Assembly: GCA_035530195.1 (NCBI GenBank)
Contig: DATKVG010000103.1
Location: 1 to 64,000 of the forward strand
DNA length: 64,000 nt
Source of the DNA: JAPLKX01 sp035530195
Lineage (GTDB): Bacteria > Hydrogenedentota > Hydrogenedentia > Hydrogenedentales > SLHB01
Direction: 5' to 3'
The translations under genes and the position numbers were made by a program. Numbering within the stretch: the stretch's first letter is position 1; the number at the start of each line of letters is the position of its first letter. Of the stretch, positions 33,988 to 41,312 are shown piece after piece. The notes below the pieces were generated by a model. The model searched no databases. It was not told the origin of the DNA and saw nothing but the letters and a program-made list of their open reading frames with translations.

Positions 33988-36231
33988 ATGTTTGGGCGAT
34001 CCGGTAGCCATATTCTGCCGGCCCTGGTGCTCTTGGGGGCATTGCTGGTTGGGTGCCCGGAGGGTCCGCGCGACCTTGGAGCGGAACCCGAAGCGCGGTT
34101 TGAGGCGGTGCCAAGGTCTGGTCATGTGCCGCTGCTGGTAGAGTTTTTTGACTCATCGGATCCGGGGGTATCGGGCATAGCGCAGTGGTACTGGGACTTC
34201 GGCGACAACACCTCGAGCACCGACCGCGACCCGCGTCACACATATTACATGGCAGGCAACTACACCGTTTCGCTGCGGGTCACTACGGCGATTGGATCGA
34301 GCACAAAGATCGTCCCCAATTGTGTCAGCGTTACGGATCCGATAGCCGTGGTCGCAATAGACAGCGACGGCGGAACACTTGAGGCGTTCGACGGGACGTT
34401 GACGGCGCCCGCCGGGGCGTTTGCGAGCCGGGTTATAGTGGGTATGACGGCAGGCGAAGGGCAGATGCCGGTGGATTTCTCGGAACAGGAACAGGTTGTA
34501 TCGGCCGTCTATACGATCCAGCATGATCAGCCTGACCTGCACGTCGACCCGCGCAAGGCACTGGAAGTAGACCTTCCATTCTATGCGCCCATGGTGCCGG
34601 AATCGGACCGGACGGGCGAGAAGCTGTATTTGTTTGCGCGGTATGGGAACGGGGTTCGCACGCCCATCCCGGGGCGCGTATCGGGTGAACGATTCATTGC
34701 GGACATAGCGGGTCTGCCGCACACGGCCGATTACGCGGTCGTGTACTGCCCGACGATGGCGGCGGTAACGGTGATAGCGGAACAAATCTTTAAAACGCCT
34801 ACCAGCTATCGCTGGGACACGGCCAAGTGGCGGTTGGCCTATTCGGCGGGCATGTTGCAGGCCCTGACGGCCCTGCGCGTGGGCAACCCGCACTTCCTGC
34901 AACCGTACGACTGGCGCGATTTTTCCGGGCCGGACACAGACCAAACCCTGGCGGAGTTGCGCGATGAGGTGGCGGAAGTGCATCAGGCGGCGGACGAGGC
35001 AGGCTTTATCAGCCCCGCCCTCAATGTGACGCCGGACAACGAGTACAACCTGTTGTTCTACCCCATGAAACCGCCCGCCAGCAATTTTGACTGCGTGGCC
35101 GAAACCCTGTATGCCACTTCGCTTTTCGGCTCGATCGTGATCGACCCGGAACAACTGGTGGCGATCTGCAAGCGGCAGGCAGACGCCGATTCCGATGGCG
35201 TCCAGGAGCTGGAATTCCTGCACGCGTTTACCGAGGAGCTTTTCCGCGCTATGTTCCGTGGCTATGACTACCCGTTCTACACGATCGCGGTTGCTCCCCG
35301 GTACGGTACCGACAGAAGACCGGTCAACGTACCGTTCACGCTTGGATTCAACGAAGGGCTCGCCGTCTACACCAGCCAGATAGCCGCGGGCGAAATCGCC
35401 TACCGGCCTGCCGGGACAGGCTACACGGCCATTTTGAAACCGCGCGCGTTCAGCCCCAACGAATACGCCCTGCTCAGCGAGCCGCTGTTCGCACCGGCTT
35501 CCCCGCGGACGTGCGGCTATGCCACCGCCACCCAGGACTTCTTTTTCTACCTCGCCAACAAGTACGCGCCGGCGGGGGACCCGCTGACGTTTGTCGCGGA
35601 TTCGTACGACGGCGTGCTCGAGATGTTGCGCATGAACGCGGGCGCGCCGGGTGTCACCGATTATGAAACCGCGATGCGGCAGGCCCGGATGGCGGTGGAT
35701 GTCACGTTGCTCCGGCTGTTCGACAAAGGGCTGCCGGAAATCTATTGGGATTACGCCTGCGACAGGGCGTTCGAAAACCCCAGCGACTCCAAGATACGCC
35801 CCAGCGACTATTTCCGCAAGGCGTACACGTTCAATGACGACCGGTTTGAAACCCAGGCGGTGGTGCGGGCGACGATCAACGGCCTGTACGAGCAAGTGTT
35901 CACCCGCGTGGGGTATCCGCGGCTGGGCGACGTGCCCCCCCTGACCACCGTGGCGGTCGTGCTGACGGCCGCGAACGCCTTTTCCTGCGACCTGAAGGTG
36001 GCCGTCAACGCGTACGACTGGGACGTCGACACGTACGGCAACAGGATGCGCGCAAAAGCCTATCTGAACGGATCGGACGGCATCGAAATGACGGCCATCG
36101 AGTCGGAAGCCGTCCTGCCGGGATTCGGCGCAACATCGACCACCAAAAAGGCGGTGGTGCTGCTCAGCAACACTTCGATGGAAGACTCCTACTCCGTAGA
36201 GGTGACGGTGACGCCGCGCGCGCGCCTATAA
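33988..36231 (+). CDS. lipoprotein with PKD domain and peptidase-like C-terminal region
   Basis: The 747-residue predicted lipoprotein has a signal peptide with lipobox LLVGC (acylated Cys23). Residues about 35-110 are a PKD domain (VPLLVEFFDSSDP, WYWDFGDNTSSTDRDPRHTYYMAGNYTVSLRV). A beta-rich domain follows to about residue 250. A large C-terminal region contains LEFLHAFTEELFRAMF followed about 36 residues later by LGFNEGLAVYTSQ. This resembles a gluzincin metallopeptidase pair (HExxH then NEGxA) in which the first motif is degenerate. It is presumably attached to the outer membrane or periplasmic face. GGGAGGGG precedes the start. Confidence 0.72.
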   Translation: MFGRSGSHILPALVLLGALLVGCPEGPRDLGAEPEARFEAVPRSGHVPLLVEFFDSSDPGVSGIAQWYWDFGDNTSSTDRDPRHTYYMAGNYTVSLRVTTAIGSSTKIVPNCVSVTDPIAVVAIDSDGGTLEAFDGTLTAPAGAFASRVIVGMTAGEGQMPVDFSEQEQVVSAVYTIQHDQPDLHVDPRKALEVDLPFYAPMVPESDRTGEKLYLFARYGNGVRTPIPGRVSGERFIADIAGLPHTADYAVVYCPTMAAVTVIAEQIFKTPTSYRWDTAKWRLAYSAGMLQALTALRVGNPHFLQPYDWRDFSGPDTDQTLAELRDEVAEVHQAADEAGFISPALNVTPDNEYNLLFYPMKPPASNFDCVAETLYATSLFGSIVIDPEQLVAICKRQADADSDGVQELEFLHAFTEELFRAMFRGYDYPFYTIAVAPRYGTDRRPVNVPFTLGFNEGLAVYTSQIAAGEIAYRPAGTGYTAILKPRAFSPNEYALLSEPLFAPASPRTCGYATATQDFFFYLANKYAPAGDPLTFVADSYDGVLEMLRMNAGAPGVTDYETAMRQARMAVDVTLLRLFDKGLPEIYWDYACDRAFENPSDSKIRPSDYFRKAYTFNDDRFETQAVVRATINGLYEQVFTRVGYPRLGDVPPLTTVAVVLTAANAFSCDLKVAVNAYDWDVDTYGNRMRAKAYLNGSDGIEMTAIESEAVLPGFGATSTTKKAVVLLSNTSMEDSYSVEVTVTPRARL

Positions 36232-36244
36232 TCGCCGGCGCCGG

Positions 36245-36763
36245 TTACGGGTCCGACAGCGCGTCAAACATCGCCACGAGTTCCCGGTGCGCCCGGAACG
36301 GCAGCGGGGGGCGATTTTCGCGCGAGAAAAACCGCAGGTCGACCACGTCCGAGCAGGGCTGCAACGTGCCGGACCATTCGCCCACATAGTAGCCGAGAAC
36401 CGTCACGGCGCCGTAGAAACGGCTCTGCTGGGTGCTCACGCCGACAAGGCGGAGCGAGGCGATATCGAGCGTGGTTTCTTCGCGCATCTCCCGCACAATG
36501 GCTTCCTCGGTGGTCTCGCCGATTTCGACAAACCCCCCCGGCAGCGTCCATTCGCCCACACACGGCTCCACCGCCCGCTGCGCCAGCAGCAGGTTGTCGT
36601 CTCGCGTGATGAAACAACACACCGCGGGCACGGGATTGCGGTAATAGAACCTGCGGCAGCGGTCGCACCGCGGCTGTTCCTTCTCGCCATCGAAGCACAG
36701 CCTCAATCTCCCGCCGCAAATCGGGCAATAGTTCCAGCAGAAATCTTCAGGATCGAATGCCAT
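36245..36763 (-). CDS. Nudix hydrolase with zinc ribbon
   Basis: The 172-residue protein has an N-terminal zinc ribbon (YCPICGG...PRCDRCRRFYYRNP), as in NADH pyrophosphatase NudC. A Nudix box follows, GGFVEIGETTEEAIVREMREETTLD, matching GX5EX7REUXEEXGU except for Thr in place of the last Gly. It hydrolyses a nucleoside diphosphate derivative; the substrate is unknown. It is shorter than NudC and lacks its SQPWPFP-type signature. It is convergent with the lipoprotein gene, with 13 bp between the stops. Confidence 0.92.
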   Translation of the reverse strand: MAFDPEDFCWNYCPICGGRLRLCFDGEKEQPRCDRCRRFYYRNPVPAVCCFITRDDNLLLAQRAVEPCVGEWTLPGGFVEIGETTEEAIVREMREETTLDIASLRLVGVSTQQSRFYGAVTVLGYYVGEWSGTLQPCSDVVDLRFFSRENRPPLPFRAHRELVAMFDALSDP

Positions 36764-36865
36764 GCCCTAACTCTAGCAGGCTTCATGCCAAACGGCAAAA
36801 GCCAATCGTCCCAACTGTCCCGCAGTCCCACGTCCGGCGCAACACAAGAAACCTGCCGGCAGCGG

Positions 36866-37867
36866 CTAAATCCCGCCATATTGTCGCTTATAGTATTCGA
36901 GGTACTCGCCGGTCTTGATCTTGCGCCACCACCATTCGTTCTGCTGGTACCACTGCACCGTTAGTTCAATGCCTTGGTCCCAATCCATGGCCGGCGCCCA
37001 GCCGAGCCGATTGAGTTTGGCGGGGTAGATCGAATAGCGGCGGTCGTGGCCGGGCCGGTCGGGGACGAGCCGGATCAGGTCTTCGCTCTTGCCCATGATG
37101 GCGAGGATGCGGCGGGTCAACTCGATGTTTTCGCGCTCGTTGCCGCCGGCGATGTTGTAGATCTGGCCGGGCTCGCCTCTGCGCAGCGCGCAATCGATCC
37201 CGCTGCAATGGTCTTCGACGTACAGCCAGTCGCGCACGTTGTGCTCGCCGCCCTGATACAGCGGCAGGGGGAGGTTGTCGATGGCGTTTGTCACGAACAG
37301 CGGCAGGACTTTCTCCGGGTATTGGTTGGGCCCGTAGGTGTTTGAACCGCGCGTGATGATGACGGGCGCCTGGAACGTCGTGAAGTACGCCATGCCCATC
37401 AGTTCGCCCCCGGCCTTGCTCGCCGAATACGGGTTGCGCGGCGAGATCGGGTCCGTTTCGGAAAACGACCCGCGGTCGATGCTGCCGTAGACCTCGTCGG
37501 TCGAGACGAGCAGCACCCGGCTTGTGCCAAGCTTACGGGCGGTTTCGACGATGTTGTGGACGCCGCGCACGTCCGTGTCGATGAATTCGGACGCGCCGAG
37601 GATGCTGCGATCGACGTGGGTTTCGGCGGCGAAATTGACAACGGCATCGCAGCCCTGCATGGCTTCAGCGAGCGCGTCGGCGTTAGCGATGTCGCCGCGG
37701 ATGAATGTGTAACGCGACTCATCAATCCCTTTAAGGTTGTCGAGGTTGCCCGCATAGGTAAGCTTGTCGAAATTGCGGACTTTGATATCCGCGTAATGGT
37801 CAAGCTGGTATTTGACGAAATGCGAGCCGATAAACCCCGCACCGCCCGTGACCAAGATGTTTTTCAC
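36866..37867 (-). CDS. rmlB: dTDP-glucose 4,6-dehydratase
   Basis: Short-chain dehydrogenase-type enzyme converting dTDP-glucose to dTDP-4-keto-6-deoxyglucose, the second step of dTDP-rhamnose synthesis. The 333 residues start with the NAD motif TGGAGFIGS. They contain VSTDEVYGS with the active-site T-D-E, the YSASK catalytic Tyr/Lys, and RGSNTYGPNQYPEKVLPLF and VRDWLYVEDHC, diagnostic for RmlB. It overlaps rmlD by 4 bp and is cotranscribed from upstream of rmlD. RmlA and RmlC are not in the window. Confidence 0.95.
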   Translation of the reverse strand: MKNILVTGGAGFIGSHFVKYQLDHYADIKVRNFDKLTYAGNLDNLKGIDESRYTFIRGDIANADALAEAMQGCDAVVNFAAETHVDRSILGASEFIDTDVRGVHNIVETARKLGTSRVLLVSTDEVYGSIDRGSFSETDPISPRNPYSASKAGGELMGMAYFTTFQAPVIITRGSNTYGPNQYPEKVLPLFVTNAIDNLPLPLYQGGEHNVRDWLYVEDHCSGIDCALRRGEPGQIYNIAGGNERENIELTRRILAIMGKSEDLIRLVPDRPGHDRRYSIYPAKLNRLGWAPAMDWDQGIELTVQWYQQNEWWWRKIKTGEYLEYYKRQYGGI

Positions 37868-38712
37868 TGGTTTTGCCGCCTCCTTTGGATGTAACCGGCG
37901 AGCGCCTCCTGCCAGGCGCGCATGGTATTGCCGGTCAGCTTCTCATATTTCTCGTTGGAGAGCACCGAGTATAACGGCCGCTTCGCCTTCATCGGGAAAG
38001 CCTCCGCGGAACACGGTTCCACGCGCGTATCAAGCCCGGCCAGTTCAACAATTGTTCGCGCAAACTCGTAACGCGAGCACGAGCCGCTGTTGACGACATG
38101 GAACGTGCCGACCGCCCCGGCCGATGCCAGCGCCGCCGTAGCTTCCACCAAGTCGAACGTGTAGGTTGGCGAGCCGACCTCGTCCTCGACGACGGTGAGC
38201 GAAGGGCGCGTCTGGGCGGCGCGGATAATTTTTTCCACGAAGTTATTGCCGCCGGGGCCGTAAAGCCACGCGGTCCGGATGATGCAGTGGCGGTCGTTGT
38301 TTTCGCGCGTCGCTTCCTCGCCGGCCAGCTTGGATGTGGCATAGACGCAAAGCGGGGTCGGCGCGTCTTCGGGCACGTAGGGAGACCTTTTTGTGCCGTC
38401 GAAGACGAAATCGGTGCTGTAATAAACAACGGCGGCGCCCGCACGCGCAGAAGCCCGCGCGATATGGCCTGCCCCCGTTTCGTTCACCCTGAATGCGGAG
38501 GCGGGGTTGTCTTCCGCGGCCTCGACGTCCGTGTATGCGGCCGCATTGATGACCAGATCCGGCCGGGCTTCCCGCATGAACTCCTCCACCGCACCAAAAT
38601 CCGCGATGTCCACTTCCGGAAGGTCGGCCGCAAAAACCTCGCCGTCACGGCTAAACCGCGCGCACAGGTCGCGCCCCAGTTGGCCTTTCGATCCGAATAG
38701 GATTGTCAGCAT
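37864..38712 (-). CDS. rmlD: dTDP-4-dehydrorhamnose reductase
   Basis: Final NADPH-dependent step of dTDP-L-rhamnose synthesis. The 282 residues begin with the Rossmann motif LFGSKGQLGRDL. They contain INAAAYTDVEAAEDNP, YYSTDFVFDG and the active-site YATSKLAGE, typical for RmlD. It is the first gene of the rmlD-rmlB pair. A TACAAT box on the minus strand (38749-38754) is a candidate -10. The upstream region faces the sigma-28 sRNA array. Confidence 0.94.
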   Translation of the reverse strand: MLTILFGSKGQLGRDLCARFSRDGEVFAADLPEVDIADFGAVEEFMREARPDLVINAAAYTDVEAAEDNPASAFRVNETGAGHIARASARAGAAVVYYSTDFVFDGTKRSPYVPEDAPTPLCVYATSKLAGEEATRENNDRHCIIRTAWLYGPGGNNFVEKIIRAAQTRPSLTVVEDEVGSPTYTFDLVEATAALASAGAVGTFHVVNSGSCSRYEFARTIVELAGLDTRVEPCSAEAFPMKAKRPLYSVLSNEKYEKLTGNTMRAWQEALAGYIQRRRQNQ

Positions 38713-38817
38713 GATGCCCTATGCGGCCTCGCCGCCCGTTTTAGCCCTATTGTACACGATTTCAAAACGCCCACCCAGCAAGACCTGTCACTATTATAGT
38801 TTTATACCCATATAAAC

Positions 38818-38844
38818 TAAAGATTTCCCGATTCGAGCCGATGA
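38818..38844 (+). promoter_or_regulatory. sigma-28 (FliA/WhiG-type) promoter of sRNA A
   Basis: TAAAGATT-N11-GCCGATGA gives 14 of 16 matches to the E. coli sigma-28 consensus TAAAGTTT-N11-GCCGATAA, with exact spacing. Predicted start is near 38851. Confidence 0.85.
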
Positions 38845-38886
38845 ATTGAGTAAGCCAAGACACGGAGGTCGGAGGCGGCAGGACAA

Positions 38887-38902
38887 GCGACACGGAGGTC
38901 GC
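38887..38902 (+). promoter_or_regulatory. CsrA-type hairpin in sRNA A
   Basis: Stem GCGAC/GTCGC with hexaloop ACGGAG; the 10-mer ACACGGAGGT is a perfect ACANGGANGU. A twin 10-mer lies at 38860-38869 with a 3-bp GAC/GTC stem. Confidence 0.65.
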
Positions 38903-39009
38903 GACAGTTGAAGAGAGACTGACGCAAACGGTGGGGCGCCTATCCCGCGGGATAAAATCCCGGCGCCAACGCGGCCAGCGTTTGTTTTTACGGTCTTCCT
39001 CCTTGAGTG

Positions 39010-39040
39010 GCGCCACGGTTCGTCGTGGCGCTTTTTCTTT
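39010..39040 (+). terminator. intrinsic terminator of sRNA A
   Basis: GCGCCACG-GTTCGT-CGTGGCGC (8-bp stem) is followed immediately by TTTTTCTTT. It ends 9 bp before the -35 element of the next promoter. Confidence 0.88.
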
Positions 39041-39049
39041 GCCCGCCGC

Positions 39050-39076
39050 TAAAGTTTAGGCGCTCGCAGCCGATAA
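39050..39076 (+). promoter_or_regulatory. sigma-28 promoter of sRNA B, perfect consensus
   Basis: TAAAGTTT-N11-GCCGATAA is identical to the sigma-28 consensus at all 16 positions and in spacing. Predicted start is near 39083. Confidence 0.93.
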
Positions 39077-39082
39077 AAAAAT

Positions 39083-39220
39083 CGTAAGGTTCAGGCACTT
39101 GAATCCAATCAAGAACGCGCCGGCGGGTGCCAATCCCAACACCCGGCAGTCCGGCGCCGTCCCAAGAATCTTACCTCCTTTGAGTGCGCCATGACGCGGG
39201 TTATGGCGCTCTTCCTTTTG
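39083..39220 (+). ncRNA. sRNA B, structured small RNA with C-rich loops
   Basis: About 138 nt. Hairpins in order: CTTGA-ATCCAA-TCAAG (39098-39113), then a nested GCGCCGG...CCGGCGC stem enclosing GGGTG/CACCC with a CCAATCCCAA loop. A long-range GTAAG/CTTAC pair brings the ends together. ACCTCCTTT (39173-39181), identical to the anti-Shine-Dalgarno core of 16S rRNA, follows, and then the terminator. Unlike A and C it contains no GGA on the transcribed strand, so a CsrA-sponge role is unlikely. Base-pairing to purine-rich ribosome sites, or to the GGA loops of A and C, is possible. Confidence 0.68.
39186..39220 (+). terminator. intrinsic terminator of sRNA B
   Basis: GCGCCATGAC-GCGG-GTTATGGCGC (10-bp stem with one G-U pair) is followed by TCTTCCTTTT. 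Confidence 0.83.
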
Positions 39221-39259
39221 CCGCCGTTGAAACACCTCGCGCGTCTAAACCCATTCCGC

Positions 39260-39286
39260 TAAAGTTCCCGAACCGCCGGTCGATAA
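39260..39286 (+). promoter_or_regulatory. sigma-28 promoter of sRNA C
   Basis: TAAAGTTC-N11-GTCGATAA matches the sigma-28 consensus at 14 of 16 positions with exact spacing. Predicted start is near 39293. Confidence 0.85.
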
Positions 39287-39299
39287 GTACTTCAGAGCC

Positions 39300-39335
39300 G
39301 GACAGGGAGGTCCAAAAACGTGACAAGGACGTCGC
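39300..39335 (+). promoter_or_regulatory. two adjacent CsrA-type hairpins in sRNA C
   Basis: ACAGGGAGGT and ACAAGGACGT each match ACANGGANGU, each with GGA in a six-base loop on a 4- or 5-bp stem. The spacing of 21 nt between sites suits binding of both surfaces of one CsrA dimer. Confidence 0.65.
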
Positions 39336-39442
39336 CGGCCTTAAGGCTGGGTTGTAAGGACGGTTGAATCGGGCTCGGCGGGCGGCCCACTCGGTCCGAG
39401 CGAGTGCCGGCCGCAGGATTCAACAGTCAATCCTCTGAGAGT

Positions 39443-39492
39443 GGCGCTGTGGCGGCCGCAACGACGGCCGGCACGGCGCCGCATTCTTTATT
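39443..39492 (+). terminator. terminator-like hairpin of sRNA C
   Basis: A 16-position stem has one G-G mismatch and one G-U pair. Its segments are GGCGC, GTG and CGGCCG with their complements, and the loop is CAACGA. It ends at 39480 and is followed by a moderately T-rich tail (CATTCTTTATT). Confidence 0.7.
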
Positions 39493-39667
39493 GCAGGTTG
39501 CGGATTAACTGCGGCCGATCTAAACGCGCTTGAGACAATTGGAACCTATTCAATCCGCAATCTGTCGGGGCGCCCCCCGGCAGTTCGTGGGGGGTGTCCC
39601 CATTTTAGCTTTGGGCTTAACCGCGGTTTGTTCTATTCGCTGTTCCGTTTAATCCGCAATCCGCAAT

Positions 39668-40423
39668 TCACTCATACTCGACCGCCATCAGCACGAGGCC
39701 GTGGGCCGGCGCCGTGTAGCCGCGGTACGGACCCGGCGAAGTAAGACGCTCATCGAGCGTCGACGCGGGCAGCAGGCCGCGCGCAATGTCAATCAGGGTG
39801 CCGGTAAGGTTGCGCACCATCTTGTAGAGGAACGCATCGCCGCGGAATTCCAGACGCCACAAGCCTTCGGCGTCAACGGGACCGGCAAACCCGCCCTCGA
39901 TCAACTCGACCGAATGCAGGGTTCGGACGGTGGTCGCGCTCGAGGCGCCCGCGCATTGAAACCCGGCGAAATCGCGCCGGCCCGTGATGTGCCCGGCCAG
40001 TTCGGCGAGCCGTTGGAGGTCTACGGGCCACGGGACCAGCCACGCGTACCGCGCCGTGAACGGGTCCGGGAATTTGGCAAAGGAAAATGCATACGCATAG
40101 CGTTTGCCCGTGGCGGAGAAACGGGCATCGAAGTCATCCGGCGCAACTTCAACCGACTCGGCACGCAAATCGGGGCTGAGCATGCCCGAGATCGATCTCC
40201 GCAGCTTTTCCGTATCGGGTTCGAGCGGCCATTGAAAGTTGCAAACCTGCCCGAGCGCGTGGGCGCCCGCGTCGGTTCTCCCGGCCCCGCGTACACTGAT
40301 CGCGCGCGACGCAATCGTGGACAATACGCGCTCGAGTTCCCCCTGGACGGTTCTCAGACCCGGCTGGACCTGCCAGCCGGCGAACCCCGAGCCGTCGTAC
40401 CGGACCGTGGCTTTGATGTTCAC
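39668..40423 (-). CDS. truA: tRNA pseudouridine(38-40) synthase TruA
   Basis: Isomerises uridines 38-40 in the tRNA anticodon arm. I place the start at GTG 40423, which overlaps the eda stop as GTGA, giving 251 residues; a longer GTG start at 40441 is possible. RYDGSGFAGWQVQPGLRTVQGELE is the N-terminal signature, and GRTDAGAHALGQVCNF contains the catalytic Asp. FLYKMVRNLTGTLIDIARG is the conserved C-terminal block. It is cotranscribed with and translationally coupled to eda, and convergent with the sRNA array. Confidence 0.95.
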   Translation of the reverse strand: MNIKATVRYDGSGFAGWQVQPGLRTVQGELERVLSTIASRAISVRGAGRTDAGAHALGQVCNFQWPLEPDTEKLRRSISGMLSPDLRAESVEVAPDDFDARFSATGKRYAYAFSFAKFPDPFTARYAWLVPWPVDLQRLAELAGHITGRRDFAGFQCAGASSATTVRTLHSVELIEGGFAGPVDAEGLWRLEFRGDAFLYKMVRNLTGTLIDIARGLLPASTLDERLTSPGPYRGYTAPAHGLVLMAVEYE

Positions 40424-41085
40424 GTTGCCCTGGCCGCGCACACCGCGTTGGCAAACCGTTTGGCGTTTTCCGTCAGGCCTTTGTAGTCGCGGGCCGCCAA
40501 GAGTTTCTTGCTCACCAGGTTACCCCCGACTCCCAGCGCGGACGCGCCCGCCTTGAGGAACGCGCCGATGTTGTCGAGTTCGACGCCGCCGGTGGGAACG
40601 AGCGGCACCTGCGGCAACGGCCCTTTCAGCGCCTTGATGTAATCGGGCCCGCCGATGCTTGCCGGAAACACTTTGACAAAATCGGCGCCGTTTTCCCACG
40701 CCGTCAGGATTTCCGTGGGCGTGTACGCGCCGGCGAACACGGGTTTGCCGTACCGGCGCGCCATCTGGATGACGGGGATTGATAGCGTCGGCGTCACAAC
40801 GTACTGCGCCCCCGCCAGGATCGCCATCCGGCACGTCTCCGAATCCAGCACCGTCCCCACCCCCAGCAGGACGTCCGCGCCCGCCAGGTTTCTCGACGCG
40901 GTCTCGATACACTCGAGGGCGCCGGGCGTCGTCATCGTAACCTCGATACACTGGACGCCGCCCGCGGCAACAGCTTCCACGACTCGCGACAACTCCTCCC
41001 CGCCCGACTTGGCAGCCGAATCGGCGCGAACCACGGCCACAATGCATTTATCCAGCACGTATTGAATAGCGGCGTACTTGTCCAT
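40420..41085 (-). CDS. eda: KDPG/KHG aldolase
   Basis: Class I aldolase splitting 2-keto-3-deoxy-6-phosphogluconate into pyruvate and glyceraldehyde 3-phosphate. The 221 residues have Arg20 (VAVVRAD), Glu48 (IEVTMTTPGA), GVGTVLD and the Schiff-base Lys138 in DFVKVFPA. VPTGGVELDNIGAFLKAGA lies near the phosphate site. Spacing fits the Eda family. No Entner-Doudoroff dehydratase is in the window. It may serve uronate catabolism together with the sugar genes to the right, but it is on the opposite strand. Confidence 0.93.
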   Translation of the reverse strand: MDKYAAIQYVLDKCIVAVVRADSAAKSGGEELSRVVEAVAAGGVQCIEVTMTTPGALECIETASRNLAGADVLLGVGTVLDSETCRMAILAGAQYVVTPTLSIPVIQMARRYGKPVFAGAYTPTEILTAWENGADFVKVFPASIGGPDYIKALKGPLPQVPLVPTGGVELDNIGAFLKAGASALGVGGNLVSKKLLAARDYKGLTENAKRFANAVCAARAT

Positions 41086-41242
41086 GGCATTTCTCCGATC
41101 TAACAGTCGCTAAGTCCTTTGTTTCTGGCGAAGAGCCTTTAGTAACTCTGTCCTTGGAAGCAGCGGTGGGGTCGAGATCCTGCTCGACCGTGGCTCCAAC
41201 ATCCCAACCTGCGCCTCCGGGGTACCGCCTCTGCCACCACCC

Positions 41243-41277
41243 GGTCGCGCGGGAGCGCGACCCCACCGCATTGCAGC
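41243..41277. repeat. interspersed palindrome, copy 2 (GGTCGCGC type)
   Basis: GGTCGCGC-GGGA-GCGCGACC followed by CCACCGCA and TTGCAGC matches copy 1 at 22263-22296 except for the loop and one inserted T. Confidence 0.75.
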
Positions 41278-41312
41278 ACATGGGCCGCAACCGATGCAAC
41301 CTTTTGGCACAT

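Larger units (their letters stand above)
38851..39040 (+). ncRNA. sRNA A, candidate CsrA-binding small RNA
   Basis: About 190 nt from the predicted start to the U-run. The 5' part has two ACACGGAGGT sites (38860-38869 and 38890-38899). The second sits in a GCGAC/GTCGC stem with hexaloop ACGGAG, and both match CsrA/RsmE consensus ACANGGANGU perfectly. The middle forms a long-range CAAACG/CGTTTG stem enclosing a GGCGCC/GGCGCC stem and an ATCCC/GGGAT inner hairpin. CCTCCTTGAGTG (38998-39009) precedes the terminator. No start codon with a ribosome site and no conserved ORF is present. Function as a CsrA sponge is inferred. Confidence 0.72.
39293..39492 (+). ncRNA. sRNA C, candidate CsrA-binding small RNA
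   Basis: About 200 nt. Two consecutive GGA hairpins open the RNA: GGAC-AGGGAG-GTCC (39300-39313) and GTGAC-AAGGAC-GTCGC (39320-39335). Both contain perfect ACANGGANGU 10-mers (39302-39311, 39323-39332). A third unpaired TAAGGACGG is at 39355-39363, after a CCGGCC-TTAA-GGCTGG hairpin. A GTTGAATC/GATTCAAC stem closes a large inner hairpin with CACTCG/CGAGTG. TCCTCTGAGAGTG (39431-39443) precedes the terminator. Alternating GGA hairpins and linkers recall CsrB/RsmZ-type RNAs. Function is inferred. Confidence 0.72.
38713..39667. other. 955-bp gene-free region holding three tandem sRNA-like units
   Basis: No supported protein-coding gene. From left to right: the rmlD promoter region (38713-38790), unit A (38818-39040), unit B (39050-39220), unit C (39260-39492), a 174-bp tail with short GATTGCGGATTAACTGC-type repeats, and a strong G/C hairpin at 39574-39605 followed by ATTTTAGCTTT. 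Each unit has a sigma-28-type promoter, a structured body and a terminator-like hairpin. Confidence 0.8.

Noticed and set aside
38762..39016. 84-codon minus-strand frame in the sRNA region
   Set aside because: Crosses the sigma-28 promoter and terminator of unit A and has no ribosome site or conserved feature.
38845..39480. c-di-GMP, T-box or other known riboswitch in the rmlD-truA gap
   Set aside because: The GACGCAAACG segment in unit A recalls part of the GEMM core, but the other conserved blocks are missing. No gene starts downstream on the same strand, and each unit has its own promoter and terminator, so free-standing sRNAs fit better.
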